Both the position numbers and the translations under genes were made by a program. Of a stretch of 64,000 nt of DNA, positions 57,173 to 64,000 are shown piece by piece. Every line of letters begins with the position of its first letter. Within the stretch, counting starts at the first letter, position 1. The notes below the pieces were generated by a model. That model searched no databases, was not told where the DNA came from, and saw only the letters and a list, made by a program, of their open reading frames with translations. This DNA comes from Amphiura filiformis (taxonomy: Eukaryota; Echinodermata; Ophiuroidea; Amphilepidida; Amphiuridae): contig NC_092628.1 in NCBI RefSeq assembly GCF_039555335.1, positions 68,700,292 through 68,764,291 of the forward strand. Direction: 5' to 3'.

Positions 57173-58310
57173 GTAAGTATTAAAACTTAAATATATCTAG
57201 CTGAATTTCTGAGCAAATGTGTCAAAAGAAGTCACAGTTCATAATTAGAATGAGTTATGATACAGCTTCAGAATAAGGAAATTGAGCAGTGACTGTGTAC
57301 TTCAAATTTGTCAAATTTTAAAAGTTAAGCCTTGTAATGCCCAAAACAAGCTAAAAAACGGACAAAAATGAAAAAAGAGAGAAGAAGAAGAAAGTAACAA
57401 ACAAATAGGAACCAGGGTGGGTGTACATGTATTTCATATTTTATGAGAAGTGAGGAAAATGTAATTAGAGCTCTAACATTGTTGCTGACTACTAAACCAA
57501 CATGAAGATACTGTAAAAGCAAAAATATTAATAATCATAATAATGAAAAATATTATAAAGATTTAAGTATGTGCAAAGGATACTAAAACATTGAAAGACT
57601 CAGTACACCGGTCGATCTTACCGCTTCTCGATGTTGATTAAGATACTTCTTGCATCGATCCCGAGATGCGGAAAACCAATAGTCATTTTGTCCCACATAA
57701 ATGAATAAATAACAAAAAAAACCCGATCCCCCTGTGGACTCACCCAAAAGGTGACGTCACACCAAATGATCGTCCCTTATCCTCCTTGGTCTCCGACTGA
57801 CACAGACGTGCCTATCGATTGTTCATAGCACTGTGTATCAATTTCTCGACCAAGGCGAGATATACGGTTGTAGTTTCACACCTTATGTAAAACCAAACCG
57901 GTATTGTTCGGCTGAGGATAGTTTTGACGGCATTTTCTAGCGAAAAAGTGACAAAAAACAATCCAAAACTTAGCTACATATCGTGCCCCCGTTTGTATAC
58001 GGGACACACGAGCAATTCAAAATGGCCGCTCGTTGGCGCCATTCATTTTGTTTCCCACGTAAAACAACCATTGCAGCCTGTAAGTTACAATAGATGTTTG
58101 TACATACACATTGTATTTCATGTACGGTAGGTTATTGTTGCTATGTTAGGGTGATTACTCTATCGTTATGTCTTCATTACCGTCCGATAAGACGAGTTAA
58201 TCAGATATTCATACGGTGGGGATTGGTAGGGACCTGTCTGACATTTTAGTAATACAGTTAGCCAGTCCTTACTTTACCACTAACGTTAGCGACCAGCCTC
58301 CGTGCTCAGG
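57173..58310. other. non-coding stretch before the retrotransposon
   Basis: AT-rich to about 57600, then of intermediate composition with TGACGTCA at 57752. The left terminal repeat of the DIRS-like element may lie within 57600-58310, but its partner would be outside the window. Confidence 0.4.
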
Positions 58311-58464
58311 TTTGCTTACTGGGCTTGAGTCGCGTGTTGGGGGGTAGTGCCCCTCCCTTTTCTCCTCGCTTCGCCTCGGCCCTGTCGGGCTTGCCCTTCC
58401 TGGTGACGGAGTGGGACCCACACCCGCTCTGTTTCACCCACAGGGAGTGCTCACGATCTTCTAG

Positions 58465-58626
58465 ATGTCTTTCTTTTGCTTAGGACTCTCCGAGTTCCAG
58501 CTTGACGATTGGGATAGGCTCCGTCATCGCCATAAGACGAAGAAGAAATCTACCAAGGGCACTGGTAAGGTCGACACGGTGGATTCTGCTGTGACAGCCC
58601 CTATGGGTCATGGCAGGTCTACTTAA
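58465..58626 (+). pseudogene. gag-like ORF start, truncated
   Basis: ATG opens MSFFCLGLSEFQLDDWDRLR followed by a basic stretch (HRHKTKKKSTKGTGK) and stops after 53 codons, inside the first unit of the 225-bp tandem array. In DIRS elements the first ORF at this position is gag-like; the basic, Lys-rich segment fits nucleic-acid binding. The array probably disrupted it. Confidence 0.5.
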
Positions 58627-59243
58627 GGGGGGCTGCGGTCCCCGGACAAGCGGGCGGTTCCTTCGGGGCCTGCTGGCGCGTCCAAAGGCTCAGCAGCCAG
58701 CGAAAGCACTGACTATACGTCGGAGCAAAGTAGCAGGCAGCAGAGCGGTAACCACCAGCGAAAACCCTAGCGGGTTTTGCAGCAGGAGGATACCAGTCGA
58801 CACGGTAGATTCTGCTGTGACAGCCCCTATGGGTCATGGCAGGTCTGCTTAAGGGGCTCGGTCCCCGGACAAGCAGGCGGTTCCTTCGGGACTGCTGGCG
58901 CGCCCAAAGGCTCAGCAGCCAGCGTAAAGCACTGACTATCGTCGGAGCAAAGTAGCAGGCAGCAGAGCGGTAACCACCAGCGAAAACCCTAGCGGGTTTT
59001 GCAGCAGGAGGATACCAGTCGACACGGTAGATTCTGCTGTGACAGCCCCTATGGGTCATGGCAGGTCTGCTTAAGGGGCTCCGGTCCCGGACAAGCAGGC
59101 GGTTCCTTCGGGACTGCTAAGCGCGTCCAAAGGCTCAGCAGCCAGCGAAAGCACTGACTATACGTCGGAGCAAAGTAGCAGGCAGCAGAGCGGTAACCAC
59201 CAGCGAAAACCCTAGCGGGTTTTGTAGCAGGAGGAGACCAGTC
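58571..59243. repeat. about 225-bp tandem array, three units
   Basis: tcgacacggt starts units at 58571, 58797 and 59019 (periods 226 and 222). Each holds gtcatggcaggtct, ggttccttcgg, aaaggctcagcagccagcg and cctagcgggtttt. Units differ by small indels that change the reading frame. Confidence 0.9.
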
Positions 59244-59638
59244 CTCTAGCCACAAATCCTCACAGGTTTTTAGCAGGAGGACACCCGTCTGTTGCAGACA
59301 TATCTACGGGCTCAAACAGCCACAGTAGTAGCCAGCGACGGGCAGCATGCAAGGGTACCCCGGGCTTGCCTGGGTTGAACCCTAGCATGCATGGGTTCAG
59401 CAGAGACGATACATGCTGCTAACGCTGTGGGTGTAGTCTTAGCAGAACCAACTGGGGTTGTCACACGGCAGCGTTCCATGGCGGGACCGCCGAGTGATAC
59501 CCTGGGCCCTAGAATAGCTGCTGGCTGTCCACAGGGACTGGCTGGCGATTATTCAGGGGTTGGGCTCGCAGTCTCTCACGGGACAGCGACCCAGGTGCAT
59601 TCGTGGCAGCTACAAAGACGAGCACGGCTTGACTTCAG

Positions 59639-61449
59639 TGGTAGCCGCTATGCACCCGCCCATAGCTGCCGTGAGTGGTCCGCCACACACAGCGACCTTG
59701 GGCGAAGCTCTATAGAGGGTAGAGTAAGTAGCTTGAACAGCCTAGCTGATCAACAACCCACTTATGTCCTCGAGAGCCAGCGGGCGTGGGTGATCCATTA
59801 TCGTCAATGGGTCAATTACCCTCTCTTGATCGATCACTGTCAAATCAACAGAGCATAGCTCCATTGATTGACGCTGCCTATTCAGGTGGCGAGGTGATTG
59901 ATCGGGGGTATGCACGCTCAGCTACCCGTGGTACTAGGCAAGCTCCCTCAGCCAAGGGACAGCGGTAAGCGGGTACCCATACACACGGCTTGATCCCTTG
60001 CGGGGAACGCAGTGAGGCATGGGTACAGTGGTACGCAGCCGGGAGCCCTCACGGGCACCTACGCTGGAACCACGCATACAGCGGTACACAGCCGGGAACC
60101 CTCACGGTTACCCATGCTAGTACCGCGCCGGTACCCCGCCAGCACACAGCTTGATCCCCCAAACAGGGAACGCAGTGTGGCGAGGGTACAGCGGTCCACA
60201 GTTGGGAACCCTCACGGGTACCCACGCTGATACCGCACCGGTACCGCAGCACCGCCTTTAGTCGCCACAGTCTCTGTGGCAACAAGGGGGCGGTGCTGGT
60301 ACTGCAGTACCATGGGGTTACCCTGGTGGCGGATCCTTTCAGGGTCAGCTGCCGGCTGGGTATGCCCGTGGTACCCGCCGCAGGGTGTTTCTTCCACGGC
60401 CTAGCACCGTGGCAAGTGTCGCCAGCGATGGCCACGCAGTACCAACATCAGCTGTCGACCAGGCCAGCCGGCATGGGGCTAACCCAGATCTTGATCAGGG
60501 TAGGCCCCGTGCTGCTAGCGCTAGGACGACGGCTGCGAGAGTGGTAGCCGCTATGCACCCGCCCATAGCTGCCGTGAGTGGTCCGCCACACACAGCGACC
60601 TTGGGCGAAGCTCTAGAGGGTAGAGTAAGTAGCTTGAACAGCCTAGCTGATCAACAACCCACTTATGTCCTCGAGAGCCAGCGGAGGCGTGGGTGATCCA
60701 TTATCGTCAATGGGTCAATTACCCTCTCTTGATCGATCACTGTCAAATCAACAGAGCATAGCTCCATTGATTGACGCTGCCTATTCAGGTGGCGAGGTGA
60801 TTGATCGGGGGTATGCACGCTCAGCTACCCGTGGTACTAGGCAAGCTCCCTCTAGCCAAGGGACAGCCGGTATAGCGGGGTACCCATACACGCGGCTTGA
60901 TCCCCTTGCGGGGAACGCAGTGAGGCATGGGTACAGTGGTACACAGCCGGAGCCCTCACGGGCACCTACGCTGGAACCACGCATACAGCGGTACACAGCC
61001 GGGAACCCTCACGGGTACCCATGCTAGTACCGCGCCGGTACCACGCCAGCACACAGCTTGATCCCCAACAGGGAACGCAGTGTGGCGAGGGTACAGCGGT
61101 CCACAGTTGGGAACCCTCACGGGTACCCACGCTGATACCGCGACCGGTACCGCAGCACCGCTTTAGTCGCCACAGTCTCTGTGGCAACAAGGGGGCGGTG
61201 CTGGTACTGCAGTACCATGGGGTTACCCTGGTGGCGGATCCTTTCAGGGTCAGCTGCCGGCTGGGTATGCCCGTGGTACCCGCCGCAGGGTGTTTCTTCC
61301 ACGGCCTAGCACCGTGGCAAGTGTCGCCTAGCGATGGCCACGCAGTACCAACATCAGCTGTTGACCAGGCCAGCCGGCATGGGGCTAACCCAGATCTTGA
61401 TCAGGGTAGGCCCCGTGCGGCTAGCGCTAGGACGACGGCTGCGAGAGCA
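59639..61449. repeat. about 905-bp tandem duplication
   Basis: gtggtagccgctatgcaccc begins copies at 59639 and 60541; the second ends near 61449, where ggctgcgaga continues into unique sequence. The copies differ mainly by single-base indels. Each includes three diverged sub-repeats of the type cacagccgggaaccctcacg. The ORFs here on both strands are partial readings of this duplication. Confidence 0.9.
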
Positions 61450-62430
61450 TGCGGACCCAGTGGTGCCATGGCGGATACCTCAGGGTCTTGCGGAGTACTC
61501 CCTCTTCTGCTGGCAGGTAGTCGGCGAGCCACACAGTGGTTATGCCTTCTTACCGCTTTCAGATGCCCGTCCTCAGTTACCGTCATCATCGGAGCATGAT
61601 CACGGATACTGTGGGCGAGGGAAAGGAGTCGGAAGCTGAGTCCGTAGTGACATCACTACAATCTCCTTCCCCGCTGCCCCGCGAGGGGAGCAACAGCACT
61701 GATCTTCCTCCGGACACCCCCTAAGGGGAGTCCATGGAGGAGGACCAGGGATCCTTTCAGTAGGATGCTCAGCTGCTGCTTCCTCACAGGGGACGCCTGC
61801 ACTCTCATTCCCGGCAAACCTCACGGGTAGATATCGTAGGGCTGTCGAGCTCAGTAGAGCTATGACGCCGCGTGCTTGCGCGCTTCCTCTGCGTGTAACG
61901 CGGGAGGACCACGGGACCTACCTGAGGGGATCCGAGAGGGACCCAGATGTCGTCAAGCGTATCACGCTCAGACAACATCTGAGCTCTTCATGAGGTGAGC
62001 CTATTAGCGGTGCTAACAGCTAGCCTCAACGAGAGCTCCATGGGCCTAGCCCATAGGGTGTCCACTCAGCCGCCGGGGGGTGGGTCCTGCCACTCCAATC
62101 GCTCAACGCGATGGAAAGGCAGGGTCCTTTTCTCTTTGGATGCTTCTGCGCACGGTGGAGGACCGTGCAAAGAAGCTACCAACGGAGCACTCTGAAGAAG
62201 TCGGAAACTGCCCTTACCATGGGTAGGAGCTCCGACTTCAGCAGGCCGTGCACCACCAACAGTACCCGAGCCCACTACCTCTGCAGCACCCATTTCTGGG
62301 AGGGCCAAGGGTAGCACAGGAACAGCTGGCAAGCCCGAAGAAGAGCAAGCGCTCTTCCAAGGGAAGCTAGGCAGAGCATTCCTGGGGGCTCAGCGTTTTT
62401 CCACTGGGGATCTCCCAGTGGACGACCGCT

Positions 62431-63510
62431 ATGGCTTTCGCCCAGAGGTGGGAAACCATCTCTTTGAGCGCCTGGGTATGGTCAGTGGTGAGTGGGGGTT
62501 ACAGACTGGCAACCCAGTCTCCCCACATTCGTCTGCACATTTCAGAGGTCCACAGTAGTGCCGTCAGACGGCCCCCAGCGTCGGGCACTACTGACAGGGA
62601 TCACACAGCTTCTCACGAAGCGGGCGATTGTCCCGGTCTATCCCCCGTTCTACGGGTGATCTTGGAGCCATTGGTTCCAAGGAAGACCCGGCGACGGGAG
62701 CCCCATCCGGACCCGCAGGCTGTTGAACAAGTTCTTCAGGCCCAAGAGGTTCAGAATGGGGGACTCTCGCCTCGGTGCTAGCCTGCCCCATCAGGGGTAT
62801 GGGAACAGCATCGCTAGATCTCTCGGACGCCTATCTGCATATGCCAATCGCCTCTCAAGATCGGAGGCATCTGCGCTTCTAGGTACAGGATCAAAATTAC
62901 CAGTTTTGATACCGCCATCCGCCTGTCCATCTCTCCCAGGGTGTTTACACTCTTGGTCAGAGCGGTGGCAGCGTACCTGAAGCACAGGGGTGTCAACATC
63001 AGTTGCTACCTGGACGTTTGGCTCATATACGGACGCACTCCACTGAAGACTACGGGTCTCATGGGGTTGATAGTCCAGGGTGCGGGACCCTGGATTTTTG
63101 ATCAGCTCAAAAAGTCCAGCGTGGTCCCGACGCAGATACCACTATTTGTAGGGGCTCAGATCACCCTCACGGAGGGCTTCGCAGTGCTCTCACCCGAGCG
63201 GGTGACGAACATGGTGCGGTGTGCCCGACTCTTGGCCGAGTCTCGGGCAAAACCCGCTGTGGCATGGATGAAGGTGGTAGGCCTAATGGCCAGTATGGTA
63301 GACCTCGTACTGTACTGCCGTTTCTACGTTAGGCTTACCCAACTACACCTTCTAGCCTGCTTGCAGGCCCAGTCGTCACCCAATATCCCTCGTGGTTCCG
63401 TTGTCGGAGATCGCGCGAGAGGAACTCTGGTGGTGGACCCATCAGCCCAATTTGACCCAGGGTGCCAGGTTTCCTGCACCCCGGTATGTCACGAGTGGCG
63501 ACCATAGCGC
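62431..63510 (+). pseudogene. DIRS-like reverse transcriptase, frameshifted
   Basis: Pieces in different frames read AFAQRWETISLSAWVWSVVS, then ITQLLTKRAIVPVYPPFY and LNKFFRPKRFRM, then SLDLSDAYLHMPIASQDRR, and from 62941 an open frame of 188 codons beginning VFTLLVRAVAAYLKHRGVNI. The polymerase site reads SCYLDVWLI: the second of the two catalytic aspartates is replaced by Val. The frame changes at least twice between 62650 and 62940. Together this indicates a non-functional copy. Confidence 0.8.
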
Positions 63511-64000
63511 CAAAACGGGGCTGGGGGTCCACATCCACGGAGACTCCGTCTCGGGCCTATGGGGCCATAGAGACAGAGTTTCACATCAACCTCCCTCGCC
63601 ACGAGGAGGTGATCGTGGAATCACATACCGTTGTCCTGACGGATAACACAACCGTGGTAGCCTACCCCAACAGACAAGGGGACTCCGGGCCACCACGATT
63701 GAGCCTGCATGCACGACACCTGATAGGGTGGTGCAAGTTCAGGCAGATTACGATGAGAGCGATACACATCGCGGGCGTCACCAGCATCCTCGCGCACAAT
63801 CTGTCACGAGGAAGGGTGTCGGGACCAGGAGAATGGTCCCTTGCTCGCAGGTCGCTCAGACGATCTTCAAGGGATGTACCACCCCTCGAAAGATCTGTTC
63901 GCATCTCATCGCAATCATCCACTGCGGTGTACTGCTCAAGGGTCGCGGACCCCCAAGCATTCACCGTGGACGCTCTGTCCATAGACTGGGGAGGGATGAC
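63511..64000 (+). pseudogene. DIRS-like RNase H segment, partial at window edge
   Basis: The first RNase H strand appears as TGLGVHIHGDSVSGLWG in one frame (about 63510-63570). From about 63629 another frame is open to the window end with VLTDNTTVVAYPNRQGDSG, then HLIGWCKFRQITMRAIHIAG, ILAHNLSRG and VDALSIDWGGM. The catalytic-type Asp of LTDN is retained. The shift between the two frames supports decay. Confidence 0.75.

Larger units (their letters stand above)
58311..64000 (+). mobile_element. DIRS-like retrotransposon, decayed, right end outside window
   Basis: GC content rises abruptly near 58300. The order is a short gag-like ORF start, a repeat-expanded region, a reverse transcriptase and an RNase H segment on the plus strand. 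This order and the motifs (YLDVWLI region; VLTDNTTVVAY...IAGVTSILAHNLSR) match DIRS-type tyrosine-recombinase retrotransposons. The recombinase gene and right terminal repeat would follow after 64000. Several frameshifts and a changed active-site residue indicate an inactive copy. Left boundary approximate. Confidence 0.8.

Noticed and set aside
58619..59255. Minus-strand ORFs of 68 and 146 codons with repeated WYPPAAKPARVFAGGYRS
   Set aside because: Antisense reading of the 225-bp tandem array in the retrotransposon; internal repetition follows the DNA repeat.

Overview
This is animal nuclear DNA: AT-rich non-coding sequence, small exons with GT/AG junctions, and dense non-autonomous transposons. 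The best guess is a marine invertebrate, possibly an echinoderm or hemichordate. That rests on general impressions of the repeats and gene content, not on a diagnostic marker. Few bases are coding. The ORFs of 60-190 codons outside the exons listed are mostly chance or repeat-derived. || Layout. 1-4.5 kb: first two coding exons of ornithine aminotransferase (OAT) on the minus strand; the gene runs off the left edge. 4.5-27.7 kb: no firm gene. It holds many short inverted-repeat elements, a LINE relic, a 1.08-kb foldback array built of tandem units, and a 1.18-kb DNA transposon with clean target duplications. 27.7-40 kb: the one complete coding sequence, ten coding exons on the plus strand (678 codons), for a scaffold with a PH domain, a Pro/Ser-rich tyrosine-motif linker and two PDZ-like domains. 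All ten exons join in phase. Its introns hold hAT-type elements with 8-bp target duplications, a pair of near-identical 488-bp elements, and an element interrupted by another. 40-58 kb: 3' UTR and candidate poly(A) sites, more elements, and two or three candidate exons (48179-48309, 48819-48982, 57125-57172) of an unrecognised plus-strand gene. 58.3-64 kb: an abrupt shift to GC-rich sequence, a decayed DIRS-like retrotransposon (gag-like start, reverse transcriptase, RNase H) with two nested tandem duplications, running off the right edge. || Most notable observations: (1) the 8-mer TAGGCCTA recurs about 15 times, and in two clean within-window alignments it is exactly a 6-bp insertion converting TA to TA-GGCC-TA, as expected of an excision scar of a TA-targeting transposon; (2) the PH/linker/PDZ-PDZ protein has two YxN motifs, a Gab-like layout joined to PDZ domains; (3) a foldback element has arms made of about 25-bp tandem units; (4) tRNA-like (B-box) sequence lies inside elements with terminal inverted repeats starting TTAACCC.
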